From Caballeronia udeis (GTDB lineage: Bacteria > Pseudomonadota > Gammaproteobacteria > Burkholderiales > Burkholderiaceae), in contig NZ_FCOK02000022.1 of assembly GCF_001544555.2 (NCBI RefSeq), positions 62,001-126,000 on the forward strand: a stretch of 64,000 bases of DNA, in the 5' to 3' direction. The position numbers were made by a program, and so were the translations under genes. Below are positions 1-8,536 of the stretch, one piece after another. Position 1 is the stretch's first letter. Every line of letters starts with the position of its first letter. The notes beneath the pieces are model-generated. The model searched no databases and was not told where the DNA came from. It saw only the letters and a program-made list of their open reading frames with translations.

Positions 1-76
1 CGCTGCGAAATCTTGAGCATGACGTCATGGGAGCTGCACCGGCTATCTTTGCCTGCGGCAGCTTCTCAAGAATTCA

Positions 77-997
77 ATGAATCCATTGCCGAATGATGGG
101 ATCGCGGAGACGTTGACGAGGGAACCGGTACTGGTTGCCCTCGGTATCCAGGTTCGCCTGTTACGCGCTCGCCGTGGCATGACGCGGCGTGATTTGGCGC
201 GGCAAGCGAGCGTGTCCGAACGCTATCTGGCAAATCTTGAAATGGGTGCGGGCAATTCATCAATCCTCGTGCTGGAGCGCCTCGCACAGGCGCTCGGAAG
301 TCCGCTGGTCAACCTGCTCGGCGATCCGCTGACCCGCTCGGCACAAGGGGCGCAGATTCGAGAATTGCTGTGCGATCAACCACCCGCTACGTTACAGATC
401 GTTCTTGACACGCTCAAACACGTGCTCGCCGCGGTACCGGCAGACCCTGGCCGTCATCGTCGCATCGCGCTGGTCGGTCTGCGTGGCGCTGGCAAATCGA
501 CGCTGGGCAGGATGTTGGCCGACGAACTATCGGTGCCATTCATCGAGATCACGAGTGAAATCGAGCGAATCGCCGGATGCGTGCCCTCGGAGATTCATGC
601 GCTGTACGGAGCGACCGCTTATCACCGGTATGAATATCGCGCACTCAAAGAAGTGCTGGAGCGCCATTCGAAGGTGATCATTGCATCGCCATGTGCGCTC
701 TTGCCGGAGACCCGGACACTCAACTTCTTGCTCTCGCACTGCTTCACCGTATGGCTGCGTGCGACGCCGGAGGATCACATAAAGCGGGTGATCGGCCAGG
801 CTGCCCCGAGCCTGATGCAAGATACGAGCGAAGCGATGAGTGACCTGCGGACCATCCTCGCTAGCCGCTCGGCGCATTACGATCGTGCGGATATCTCATA
901 CGACACGAGCGGCAAGACATTGGCCGAGTGCTATATCGGTATGCGTGATTTGATTCTGACGAGCACCGGCGACGGCACTCGGCCATCGCGGGATTGA
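77..997 (+). CDS. boxR: BoxR-like transcriptional regulator (HTH plus shikimate-kinase-fold domain)
   Basis: 306 residues. An XRE-type helix-turn-helix lies at about residues 24-80 (RRGMTRRDLARQASVSERYL), followed by a linker and a shikimate-kinase-like P-loop domain from about residue 128, with Walker A GLRGAGKST near residues 134-142. This two-domain layout is that of BzdR/BoxR, repressors of anaerobic or aerobic benzoyl-CoA degradation that sense benzoyl-CoA through the kinase-like domain. No box genes (boxABC) are visible, so the target operon must lie to the left of the window or elsewhere. The assignment to the family is firm; the benzoyl-CoA ligand is inferred from the family. Confidence 0.85.
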   Translation: MNPLPNDGIAETLTREPVLVALGIQVRLLRARRGMTRRDLARQASVSERYLANLEMGAGNSSILVLERLAQALGSPLVNLLGDPLTRSAQGAQIRELLCDQPPATLQIVLDTLKHVLAAVPADPGRHRRIALVGLRGAGKSTLGRMLADELSVPFIEITSEIERIAGCVPSEIHALYGATAYHRYEYRALKEVLERHSKVIIASPCALLPETRTLNFLLSHCFTVWLRATPEDHIKRVIGQAAPSLMQDTSEAMSDLRTILASRSAHYDRADISYDTSGKTLAECYIGMRDLILTSTGDGTRPSRD

Positions 998-1177
998 GTT
1001 GTGGGGTCGTTCAGGACCTTGACGCGGACGTACGTGTCGCTTTTCTTAAACTCTGGTTTTTCAGATCGACCGCTAGCGAAGTGGAAAAGCGGTCATCCTC
1101 GGCGTTAATGGAATGGGGAATCGGGAATGGACGCCCTATTGAGCACGGAAAAAATAGGCGGGGAGTCTCCGGGTCGG

Positions 1178-2104
1178 TCAGGTCTGCCCGGATCGGCGCT
1201 CTGGCAACGCCTCCACCGCACTCAGTTTTTCCACCACCAGCCCAATAAACGCCGACACCGCGGTCGGCAAGTGCCGCCGGCTCGGATACAGCACGATCAT
1301 GCCGCCGCTCGTGCGCTGGTACTGCGGCAGCACCGGCATGAGCAGGCCGGCCTGAACGTCGAGCCTGGCCATGGTGGGCGGCAGCAGCGCGATGCCCAGG
1401 CCAGCCACAGCGGCTCTGCGCAGTGCCAGGGCAGTGTTGCCGCTGAAGCGGCCGGCGACCTGCACTTCCTCCTCCACGCCATCGGGGCCGGCCAGGCGCC
1501 ACGTGGCGCGGCCGCTGGGGTGGGCGGAGATCACGCACCCGTGCTTCGCCAGGTCTTGCAGCGTGCCGGGTGTGCCGCACGCGGCAATGTAGGCGGGGCT
1601 GGCCACCATGCCATCGGAGTGGGTGCCGAGGAGCTGGCGGCCGACGTAGCCCGAGTCGCTCAACGGCCCGCCGCGAAAAGCGACGTCGATCTGCTCGGCA
1701 ATCAGATCGGCTTTGGCATCACTGAGCACGAAGTCAAGCCGCACCAGCGGATGTGCGGCCAGAAATTCGGCCACCCACTCCATCGGGAAGAAGTCGAAGA
1801 AATCGGCAGGCGCCGCCACGCGCACCAGGCCACTGGGTTGCTGGCTACCGATAAGCAACTCCTGGCCTGCTTCGAGCAGTCCGTCGACCGCGCCTGCGCA
1901 GCGCTCGTGAAAGGCCTGGCCAGCGCTGGTCAGCGTGAGCTTGCGGGTCGAGCGTTGCATCAGCCGCGTGCCCAGCTGGGTCTCCAGATGCTGGATGCGC
2001 CGGCTCACGGTGTTGGGCGGCAGGCCCACCCGCCGGGCCGCCTCGGCAAAGCTGCCGCAGCGCACCACCTGCACAAACATGGCGATGTCGTTCAGGTCGA
2101 ACAC
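1178..2104 (-). CDS. LysR-family transcriptional regulator
   Basis: About 308 residues. The N-terminal winged HTH (FAEAARRVGLPPNTVSRRIQ) is followed by a LysR substrate-binding domain. I chose the GTG start at 2104 because GAAGGA sits about 8 bases upstream; a TTG at 2137 gives a longer but poorly supported N-terminus. It is divergent from the FMN reductase-pirin pair, the usual LysR layout, so it probably controls that pair. The 150-bp gap between them is AT-rich and should hold the operator. The inducer is unknown. The 998-1177 stretch on the other side holds no gene I can support. Confidence 0.9.
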   Translation of the reverse strand: MFDLNDIAMFVQVVRCGSFAEAARRVGLPPNTVSRRIQHLETQLGTRLMQRSTRKLTLTSAGQAFHERCAGAVDGLLEAGQELLIGSQQPSGLVRVAAPADFFDFFPMEWVAEFLAAHPLVRLDFVLSDAKADLIAEQIDVAFRGGPLSDSGYVGRQLLGTHSDGMVASPAYIAACGTPGTLQDLAKHGCVISAHPSGRATWRLAGPDGVEEEVQVAGRFSGNTALALRRAAVAGLGIALLPPTMARLDVQAGLLMPVLPQYQRTSGGMIVLYPSRRHLPTAVSAFIGLVVEKLSAVEALPERRSGQT

Positions 2105-2254
2105 GAGGTTATTCCTTCTATATATGGATGAGTTCAATACTACTACGCTATCTATTAAAGTAATTGATGCGATCCTAAACTCGTGAGCATTGGACCGAAA
2201 AGCCCTTCAGCGGCGCCAGGTACCCTTTTTCATCCATTTTTTCAGGAACAGCTC

Positions 2255-2839
2255 ATGAGCTCACAAACACCCCGTATCGGCATCGTTATCGGCTCGACCC
2301 GCGAAGGCCGCTTCGGCGAAAAACCGGCACAGTGGATTCACGAGATCGCCCAGCAGCGCACCGACCTGGCCTTCGAGCTCATCGACCTGCGCGACCACCC
2401 GCTGCCTTTCTTTAACGAACCGATGTCGCCGATCTACGCGCCGGTGAAGAATGAGGCCGCGCAGCGCTGGGGCGCGAAGCTCGCCACGCTGGACGGGCTG
2501 ATCGTGGTGACGCCGGAATACAACCATGGCCCGACCGCGGTGCTGAAAAACGCACTGGACTACGCCTACAAGGAATTCATCCGCAAGCCGATCGGCTTCG
2601 TCGGCTACGGCGGCGTGGGCGCGGCACGTGCCGTGGAGCAGCTACGCCTGGTGGCGACCGAGTTGCAGATGGCGCCGGTGCGCAACGCCGTGCACGTCGG
2701 CATGGTCGAATTCCTCGGCATCTGGCAGCAGGGCAAGAGCTTCGACGACTACCCGCACCTGGCGCAGGCTGCCATCGGGCTGCTCGACGACATGGCCTGG
2801 TGGGCCAAGGCGCTTAAGACCGCGAGAGAGGCCATATGA
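2255..2839 (+). CDS. NAD(P)H-dependent FMN reductase-family flavoprotein
   Basis: About 194 residues from ATG 2255, which has AGGAACAGCTC upstream; an in-frame earlier start at 2183 adds an unrelated 24-residue stretch. It has the flavodoxin-like FMN_red fold, with an N-terminal GSTREGRFGEKPAQWI phosphate-binding loop and the TPEYNHGPTAVLKNALD motif characteristic of the SsuE/ChrR/ArsH-type reductases. It would reduce FMN, quinones or electrophiles with NAD(P)H in the cytoplasm. Its stop overlaps the pirin start by ATGA, so the two are translationally coupled. LysR next door probably regulates it. The true substrate cannot be read from sequence. Confidence 0.9.
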   Translation: MSSQTPRIGIVIGSTREGRFGEKPAQWIHEIAQQRTDLAFELIDLRDHPLPFFNEPMSPIYAPVKNEAAQRWGAKLATLDGLIVVTPEYNHGPTAVLKNALDYAYKEFIRKPIGFVGYGGVGAARAVEQLRLVATELQMAPVRNAVHVGMVEFLGIWQQGKSFDDYPHLAQAAIGLLDDMAWWAKALKTAREAI

Positions 2840-3666
2840 ACGCCGCCGTCGCCACGAAAATCCGCGCCATCGTTCATCGCACGCGCGGCAGCGCACATGG
2901 GCCGATCACGCGGCTTGTGAGTCCGGGCGACCTGGGCGAGTTTCTGAAGCCCTTCGTGTTTCTCGACCTCGTCGACCATGACGGCGCGCCGTTCAACGGC
3001 AGCCTGCACCCCCACTCGGGTATCGCCACCTTGACCTACATCATGGAAGGTGCGGTCAGCTATATCGACCCGGACAACGCGAGGGGGACACTGCCGGCTG
3101 GCAGCATCGAATGGATGCAGGCTGGACGCGGCATGTGGCACGGCGGCGGTCTGGACAAGGCAGGGCGGACACGCGGCTTCCAGTTGTGGATCGCGTTACC
3201 GCCGGAGTTCGAATTGGGCCCGACCGTATCCATCTATCAGTCCCCTGAGGATGTGCCGGAAGACGGTCCGGCGCGAGTCCTCCTGGGCAGCTACGGGTCC
3301 GCATCAAGCGCCATCGCATCCCCTTCGCCGATCAACTATCTGGCAGTGCGCCTGAAAGCCGGCGAGCATTGGCGTTACCAGCCGCCGGCGGGCCACACGG
3401 TTCTTTGGACCGCCATCGCATCGGGTGTCGTGTCGGTTCCCGACGAACTGAGGCACGGCGATCTCGCCGCTTTCGAACCGTCGAGCGAATCGGTCGAATT
3501 CACCGCGCTAACCGACGCCGAATTCGTTCTCGGGTCGGCGGCGCCACACGAGCACGACCTCGTGCTGGGCTACTACTCTGTCCATACGAGCCCGTCAGCC
3601 CTGCGGGATGGAGAGGCGCACATCAATGCTATCAAGACCGGCCTTGTCCGCGAGGGTCGACTCTGA
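2836..3666 (+). CDS. Pirin-family bicupin protein
   Basis: 276 residues, two cupin barrels. The first barrel has the pirin signature HPHSGIATLTYIMEGAVSY and then LPAGSIEWMQAGRGMWHGGG. Pirins bind a single metal with His-x-His, a later His and a Glu two residues on; here the region after the third His reads HGGG rather than the usual HSE, so the glutamate ligand appears to be missing. Some pirins act as quercetinases and others as redox-sensing co-regulators; neither role can be assigned here. It overlaps the FMN reductase by 4 bases. Pirin with a flavin reductase is a common stress-type pairing. Confidence 0.9.
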   Translation: MNAAVATKIRAIVHRTRGSAHGPITRLVSPGDLGEFLKPFVFLDLVDHDGAPFNGSLHPHSGIATLTYIMEGAVSYIDPDNARGTLPAGSIEWMQAGRGMWHGGGLDKAGRTRGFQLWIALPPEFELGPTVSIYQSPEDVPEDGPARVLLGSYGSASSAIASPSPINYLAVRLKAGEHWRYQPPAGHTVLWTAIASGVVSVPDELRHGDLAAFEPSSESVEFTALTDAEFVLGSAAPHEHDLVLGYYSVHTSPSALRDGEAHINAIKTGLVREGRL

Positions 3667-3767
3667 TGGCCACCAGCAGGCCGGCCCAGCCTTCAAAGCC
3701 GCGCACCAACGGTTTTGTCGCGATGAGAAAGCACGGTTGGACGAAGCCTGCTGGTGGATGCGCTGTT

Positions 3768-3932
3768 TTATGGAACCAGGAAATAGAATTGCTGTGCGGC
3801 GCGGACAAAGGGGTTCTTCTGAGGGATTTCATCTGCCCCTTGGCGATCATGTGCATGTCTCGATACCACCCAAAATGATGCGCGCACAACGGAAGTCCTT
3901 GAAGCAGCCCAGCATTGGTGTGAGGATCTTCA
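3768..3932 (-). pseudogene. IS6-family transposase, C-terminal remnant with two frameshifts
   Basis: Read on the minus strand, three adjacent frames together spell the end of an IS6/IS26-type DDE transposase: MLGCFKDFRCARIILGGIE, then MHMIAKGQMKS, then KNPFVRAAQQFYFLVP before a stop at 3768-3770. Family members normally end with a closely similar FRCAR-I-L-GIELMHMI-KGQ ... AAEQFYSLA. Two frame changes within 165 bases and the lack of any N-terminal part show a dead remnant. It marks an old insertion or rearrangement point between the pirin and SDR genes. The rest of 3667-3947 holds nothing else I recognise. Confidence 0.7.
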
Positions 3933-3947
3933 TCGCGCCGTCTTGAC

Positions 3948-4811
3948 TCAGGCTTCCGGCACGTCCGGAATCGGCCCTGTGGCGTCCATATCGGTAGACA
4001 CCGAGAAATCGCGCCAGCAATCCGCAGCGGCGCCTCGTGCCTGCTCTGCTTGGCGAGCGAACTGGAACGCGTCACTTCCGAGAAGAATGTGTGGCGGCAA
4101 AGTCTCCGCTTCCGCGACCTTGAGCACGACCTGCGCGACCTTGACGGGATCGCACGATTCGTTACCCCAGTATTGTTCCAACATCTTCGTGGTTGCACCG
4201 ACAGATGCCTCGTAGTCGGGCAGCAATGGGGCTCGATCTGCATTGGCACGTTTGCCCCAATTCGTCCGCATCCCGCCCGGCTCTAGTGCGGTGACCTTCA
4301 CGCCGAAGGGCGCAGTTTCGAGCGCGACGCCCTCGGTAAAGCCACCCACTGCCCACTTGGAGGCGAAATATGCCGCATTGCCCGGCACAGCGAAGCGTCC
4401 GCCAACCGAGGAAATCTGAATGATGTGCCCGCTGCGTTGTTGGCGCATCACCGGCAGTGCAGCGCGGGTGAGGTTGACGACCCCAAAGAAGCAGGTTTCA
4501 ACAAGCATGCGAAAGTCGTCAGATGGAACCTGCTCAAACGGTCGCGTGTCGCCGTAGCCTGCATTGTTGACAAGCACGTCGATGCGCCCGAACGCCTCGA
4601 CAGCCAAGTGAACTGCTGCGATGCCCTGCGACTCGTCCGTCACATCCAGCGATGCGGTTCGCACTCGCTCGCCGTATCTCTCGACGAGATCTGCCAGCGC
4701 GTTCGTATCGCGTGCCGTTGCCAGCACCTTGTGCCCTGCCTCGAGCGCCGCTTCAGCGATGTGGCGGCCAAGACCGCTTGCACTTCCGGTGATCAACCAA
4801 ACTTTCGACAT
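3948..4811 (-). CDS. Short-chain dehydrogenase/reductase (classical SDR)
   Basis: 287 residues. The Rossmann motif TGSASGLGRHIAEAALEAG is at the N-terminus, NNAGYGDTRPFE is in the middle, and the catalytic Ser and YFASKWAV (Tyr-x-x-x-Lys) follow. The start has a strong AAGGAG 7 bases upstream. It resembles the oxidoreductases commonly controlled by an adjacent TetR protein. It is transcribed away from the TetR gene at 5340, with two copies of a TGACTAGACA-type site between them. The substrate is unknown. Confidence 0.92.
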   Translation of the reverse strand: MSKVWLITGSASGLGRHIAEAALEAGHKVLATARDTNALADLVERYGERVRTASLDVTDESQGIAAVHLAVEAFGRIDVLVNNAGYGDTRPFEQVPSDDFRMLVETCFFGVVNLTRAALPVMRQQRSGHIIQISSVGGRFAVPGNAAYFASKWAVGGFTEGVALETAPFGVKVTALEPGGMRTNWGKRANADRAPLLPDYEASVGATTKMLEQYWGNESCDPVKVAQVVLKVAEAETLPPHILLGSDAFQFARQAEQARGAAADCWRDFSVSTDMDATGPIPDVPEA

Positions 4812-4831
4812 TTTCCAGCTCCTTAAAGTGC

Positions 4832-5064
4832 ATAAATAGGTGACTAGACAGTCATAAAATGATGAAAATTAAATCGATTTCATGGGGACGGACCGTAAAG
4901 CGAACGCACGGCACGTTTCTGCACCTCGATGCCCGATTCGACGGTCTGAGAAGGGCAACTGCTCTCATCAGATTATTCACGGTGTGTCGTTACCAGGACA
5001 CAAGAAACCAATAAATGAGTGACTAGACAAGTATTATAATGATAAAATTAGCTTCGATTGTCAA
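4832..5064. promoter_or_regulatory. Duplicated operator/promoter block between SDR and tetR
   Basis: Two direct copies of about 50 bases begin at 4832 and 5011. Both run ATAAATnnGTGACTAGACA, then an AT-rich stretch ending AATGATnAAAATTA and a CGATTnnCA tail. Copy 1 contains the inverted repeat TGACTAGACAGTCA at 4841-4854, a typical TetR-type palindrome; copy 2 (5020-5033) has a degraded right half. These are the likely binding sites of the adjacent TetR protein, controlling the SDR and its own gene. From 5065 to 5339 I see no gene, only the start region of tetR. Confidence 0.6.
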
Positions 5065-5339
5065 GCTCTTCCTGCATTGTGTGACGACCGGCTCGAATCA
5101 GGCATATAGCGGAGTCCTGACCTGTTCGCGACGTAAGGGTTTCTGTCCGCGCCGCGCGCCAATGCTCCGTATGGCGCCGGAATCAGCAGAACCGCAGGCC
5201 GATCCGGTGGCATCGGATTCTATGTCGACAGGCGCAGAAGCTTAGATGGTCTTTGCGGGAAAACGTGTGACGCCAATTCATCGCACGTACAAATGAATGG
5301 TCATATAGTTATCTAATTGAGTCGGAGAATCGCCTAATC

Positions 5340-5906
5340 ATGGCCAGACAAAAGAATGAAGGCAGGCGCCAGGCAATCATCGACGCTGCGATCGTACTAA
5401 TCGCGCGCGAAGGCCTTGGGGCTGCCACGGCAGCGATCGCTAAAGAGGCCAATATACCCAACGGATCATTGTTTACCTATTTCCCCACCAAGAACGACCT
5501 GCTCAATCAGCTCTATCTGGAGATCAAGTCAGAGGTGATCGAATCAGTCGACGAAGGTTTCTCGGACGCCATAGGCGAACGGGCGCAGATGCTGCACATG
5601 TGGACGCGTTGGACGGCCTGGGGCGCAAGGAACGCGGAGAAGCGGCGCGTACTCGCCCAGCTCAGCGCATCGGATCTGATACCTGAGGAGGTCAAATTAG
5701 CTGGCTATACCGCGGCCAATCGGTCTGTGAACCTTGTTCAACAGGTCGCGAGTCAAGGGGCTCTAAGAGATCAAGCGCCGGCCTTCGCTGGAGCGATTGT
5801 CGAGTCCTTCGCCGCCACGACGATGGACTTTATGATCCGCGATCCGGCACGTGCTGATGAGATTTCATTGTCTGCATTCGAGGCGCTTTGGAAGGCATTG
5901 CGTTGA
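5340..5906 (+). CDS. TetR-family transcriptional repressor
   Basis: 188 residues. The N-terminal HTH reads RQAIIDAAIVLIAREGLGAATAAIAKEANIPNGSLFTYFPTKNDLL when taken in pieces around residues 10-55 and is typical of TetR proteins; the helical C-terminal domain is not assignable to a ligand. A GGAG lies about 11 bases before the ATG. It is divergent from the SDR at 3948-4811, which is its most likely target together with itself, through the palindromes at 4841-4854 and 5020-5033. Confidence 0.92.
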   Translation: MARQKNEGRRQAIIDAAIVLIAREGLGAATAAIAKEANIPNGSLFTYFPTKNDLLNQLYLEIKSEVIESVDEGFSDAIGERAQMLHMWTRWTAWGARNAEKRRVLAQLSASDLIPEEVKLAGYTAANRSVNLVQQVASQGALRDQAPAFAGAIVESFAATTMDFMIRDPARADEISLSAFEALWKALR

Positions 5907-6407
5907 GGATGTTGTGTTCATTGCGTCCGTGCCGCGAACTCTTCGCGCTTATTGCCCGGTGCCTCACCAATGATGGCAGAACGCCCGTAAAAACATAAAG
6001 GCAGCGCTACACGATACAAAGTGCGCAACGGTACTCACGCATGTGATGCTCGATGTGCAGTTCGAGCGCAGCGAGGTATGAATGGCGTGACGGCGTATGA
6101 GACCTTGATGCGCGGATGTCAGATCGTTAGCCGCGCGGGCAGCAAGATTCGTGGACTTGGTCATGACTCATCTCTGCGCGGGATTACAGTGTGCGGGCAA
6201 CGTGCACGGCGAAGGTGTGACGAACAGTTCGCTACGGGAATGGGTGTCATCAGGATTCCCGAGACCGGCGATCGGATTCCCGTGCCGGAGACCGGGAGAA
6301 CCAATAGCGCACAGTGGAGTATGTCCAGGCCACGGGAATACCGACGGAGTTAGGCTGCGCGCACAGAGGGAGTCGTTGCTTAGAGGAGAGATGCTGCCCA
6401 TGACTGG

Positions 6408-6560
6408 CAAGAGACGGGTGGTCCATAATGCGACTGCAGAAAGACGCGCGAGGCTGTCGAACTGGCGATGCTGGAATCGGTGGCCTGGTTTAACCACAAT
6501 CGATTGATGGAGCCGGTCGGCTATATCCACCCGCTGAAGCTGAGGCAAACTACTGGTGGT
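6408..6560 (+). pseudogene. IS3-family transposase (OrfB) C-terminal remnant
   Basis: One frame reads ETGGP, stop, CDCRKTREAVELAMLE, SVAWFNHNRLMEPVGYI. It matches the standard end of IS3-group integrase-type transposases (GPWKN-EAVE-ATLEWVDWFN-RRLLEPIGYIPP). A stop replaces the conserved Trp of GPW and the tail is lost after about residue 50, so it is dead. It sits in a 690-base stretch (5907-6599) with no intact gene; the rest of that stretch shows no feature I can name apart from scattered GATTCCCG copies near 6254-6300. Confidence 0.75.
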
Positions 6561-6599
6561 AACTCAGCAATTCTGCTGCAGTGCTGGTATCAACCTAAA

Positions 6600-7499
6600 T
6601 TAAGCAGCCTCCACGATTCCCGGGGCGGTCGAGCGCTTCAGTATCTGAAGGACTGCATTGATGAGCGTAGTGGCGGGGCGCGCTAAAGGCGCAGCAAGAA
6701 CAAGCGAACTACGAATGACGGGTGAATCAATTAGCGCAATCTGTACCTCAGGCTGCACCCCATATGCCAATATAGCGCCCTCCGGCAATATGGTGCAGCC
6801 CATGCTCCTGGCCACCAGGGGAATGATTGTCTGGGTCGCACCCACCTCGGCTATCACATCGAATTGAATCCCATGCTCGGCCAACTTTGAATCGATCAGC
6901 ACGCGCAATGCGTTGGGTGGTGCAGGCAAGATCATGGAATATCGCGCCAGCGTATGCAGTGTCACGGGTTTCGAGATGGTCTGGTGTTCTGGTGCCACGA
7001 GGAAGAGGCGCTCCGTACGCACGGTCTCAAATGATAGAGCTGGTGACGGCTGTGGATCGAAGAGCAACGCAACGTCGAGCCGTCCGCCAATCAGCAGTTC
7101 CCGGAGATTGACGCTCAACCCTTCCTGGATCGACAGGGATGCGCGGGGAAAGAGTTTTCTGTACTGCTGCACTAGCGGCATTGTCAAGCCCCGAGCTATG
7201 CGCGGCGGCAAGCCTATGGTTACCTTGCCTGCGGGGCTGGATTGGAATTCCCGCAGCTCATCCCGTGCATCGCGCGCGAGGCTTAACATCGCTCGCGCAT
7301 GAGGCAGCAGTGCACGCCCCGCCTCGGTCGGGATCACGCCTCTGCCGGTTCGGTCCAACAGACGCTGTCCAAGATCTCCCTCCAGCATCGCGATTTGCCT
7401 GCTGATCGTGGGCTGGGTAAGGTTCAGGCTGGCAGCGGCGCGGCTAAGACTACCTGCGTCGCACACGCTAACGAAATATTTCAGCTGAAGAAACTCCAT
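6600..7499 (-). CDS. LysR-family transcriptional regulator
   Basis: 299 residues. The N-terminal HTH (SLSRAAASLNLTQPTISRQI) and a complete effector domain place it among LysR proteins, of the CbbR/nac-like branch that begins MEFLQLKYFV. It is divergent from the lactonase-hydrolase-transporter-porin block starting at 7633; the 133-base gap is the expected operator region. It probably activates that block in the presence of its substrate, an aromatic ring-cleavage product or a pyrone if the neighbour's family is a guide. Confidence 0.92.
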   Translation of the reverse strand: MEFLQLKYFVSVCDAGSLSRAAASLNLTQPTISRQIAMLEGDLGQRLLDRTGRGVIPTEAGRALLPHARAMLSLARDARDELREFQSSPAGKVTIGLPPRIARGLTMPLVQQYRKLFPRASLSIQEGLSVNLRELLIGGRLDVALLFDPQPSPALSFETVRTERLFLVAPEHQTISKPVTLHTLARYSMILPAPPNALRVLIDSKLAEHGIQFDVIAEVGATQTIIPLVARSMGCTILPEGAILAYGVQPEVQIALIDSPVIRSSLVLAAPLARPATTLINAVLQILKRSTAPGIVEAA

Positions 7500-7632
7500 G
7501 GTGCTTTCGGCAAGGACCTGTGAGTGAATGGAGCACTCCCCATAGAGAAGACGTATATCTGATATAGATGGGGCTTCACTTCCGCGTGGTAGTGCGGAGG
7601 GTCACAATGGTTCGAAACCCTCCCAGACGGAT

Positions 7633-8520
7633 ATGTCCATTATTTATAGCACAGATGCCGATAGGCACGATAAGTGTTTGGCTCCGCCAGTCAGCCAGCC
7701 ACCAAGGAAAATCGAATTACCCGCCCATTCTTGGGATTGTCATGTCCATGTTTTTGGGCCATTTTCCGAGTATCCATTAAAGTCAGAAAGAGGGTATACA
7801 CCTCCTGAAAGTATGGCCGAATCATTACTGGCTCATTTGCACACGCTCGGATTGGAATATGGCGTTATCGTGCAGCCGAGTGTATATGGCAATGACAATT
7901 CATTGATTACTCGTGTCGTGCGAGAAAATTCCGAAAGGACGCGAGGGGTGGTGGTCCTGAGGGCGGATGTCGACAAGAATGAAATTGCCCACTTGCACGC
8001 CAATGGAGTTCGGGGGTTTCGCATTAATGCACTTTTCCCCGGTGGTGCTGACATGCAGTCCCTAGAGCGCACTGCTGCTATTGTGGCCGATTATGGATGG
8101 CATGTGCAGCTATTGATCGATATCCGCAATTTGTCTCAATTGAGTGCGCGCCTCAGTCAACTCCCGATTCCCGTTGTTTTTGATCACATGGGACATTTTC
8201 CATATGAGCTCGGCATTGAGTGTCCAGGCTTTGAATTACTGCTTAGGCATTTGGATTCCGGTAAAACATATGTGAAGCTCTCGGGTTCTTACCGTATGTC
8301 CAGCTACAGCTCACATATCACGGATGTGGCATCCATTGCCGGACAGTTGATAGCAGCAGCACCTGAACGTATGGTATGGGGCAGTGACTGGCCACATGTG
8401 GGCCTGAAAAGCGGTATGCCGAGCGCGGCCGATCTGCTCGATGGACTGTGTGTATGGTGCCCTAACGCTGCGATACGCCAAAAAATCCTGTCAATTAATC
8501 CATTGAATATTTATTTTTGA
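7633..8520 (+). CDS. 2-pyrone-4,6-dicarboxylate lactonase-like amidohydrolase
   Basis: 295 residues, TIM-barrel amidohydrolase_2 family. Metal and catalytic positions visible are WDCHVHVFGP near residue 36, VVFDHMGHF in the middle and WGSDWPHVG near the C-terminus. GVIVQPSVYGNDN and VKLSGSYRMS are close to LigI, which opens 2-pyrone-4,6-dicarboxylate in protocatechuate 4,5-cleavage. Other members open sugar or muconolactone-type lactones, so the exact lactone is open. It lies 16 bases before the alpha/beta hydrolase, hence one operon. Codons are AT-richer than in surrounding genes. Confidence 0.85.
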   Translation: MSIIYSTDADRHDKCLAPPVSQPPRKIELPAHSWDCHVHVFGPFSEYPLKSERGYTPPESMAESLLAHLHTLGLEYGVIVQPSVYGNDNSLITRVVRENSERTRGVVVLRADVDKNEIAHLHANGVRGFRINALFPGGADMQSLERTAAIVADYGWHVQLLIDIRNLSQLSARLSQLPIPVVFDHMGHFPYELGIECPGFELLLRHLDSGKTYVKLSGSYRMSSYSSHITDVASIAGQLIAAAPERMVWGSDWPHVGLKSGMPSAADLLDGLCVWCPNAAIRQKILSINPLNIYF

Positions 8521-8536
8521 AAAACTGGGGATACAA

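Noticed and set aside
1127..2131. Long plus-strand open frame (334 codons) opposite the LysR gene
   Set aside because: It mirrors a clear LysR gene on the other strand; composition is His/Ala/Arg/Gln-rich as expected of a high-GC antisense frame, and no family is recognised.
5039..5245. 68-codon frame between SDR and tetR
   Set aside because: No ribosome-binding site or family resemblance, and its start overlaps the second operator-like block.
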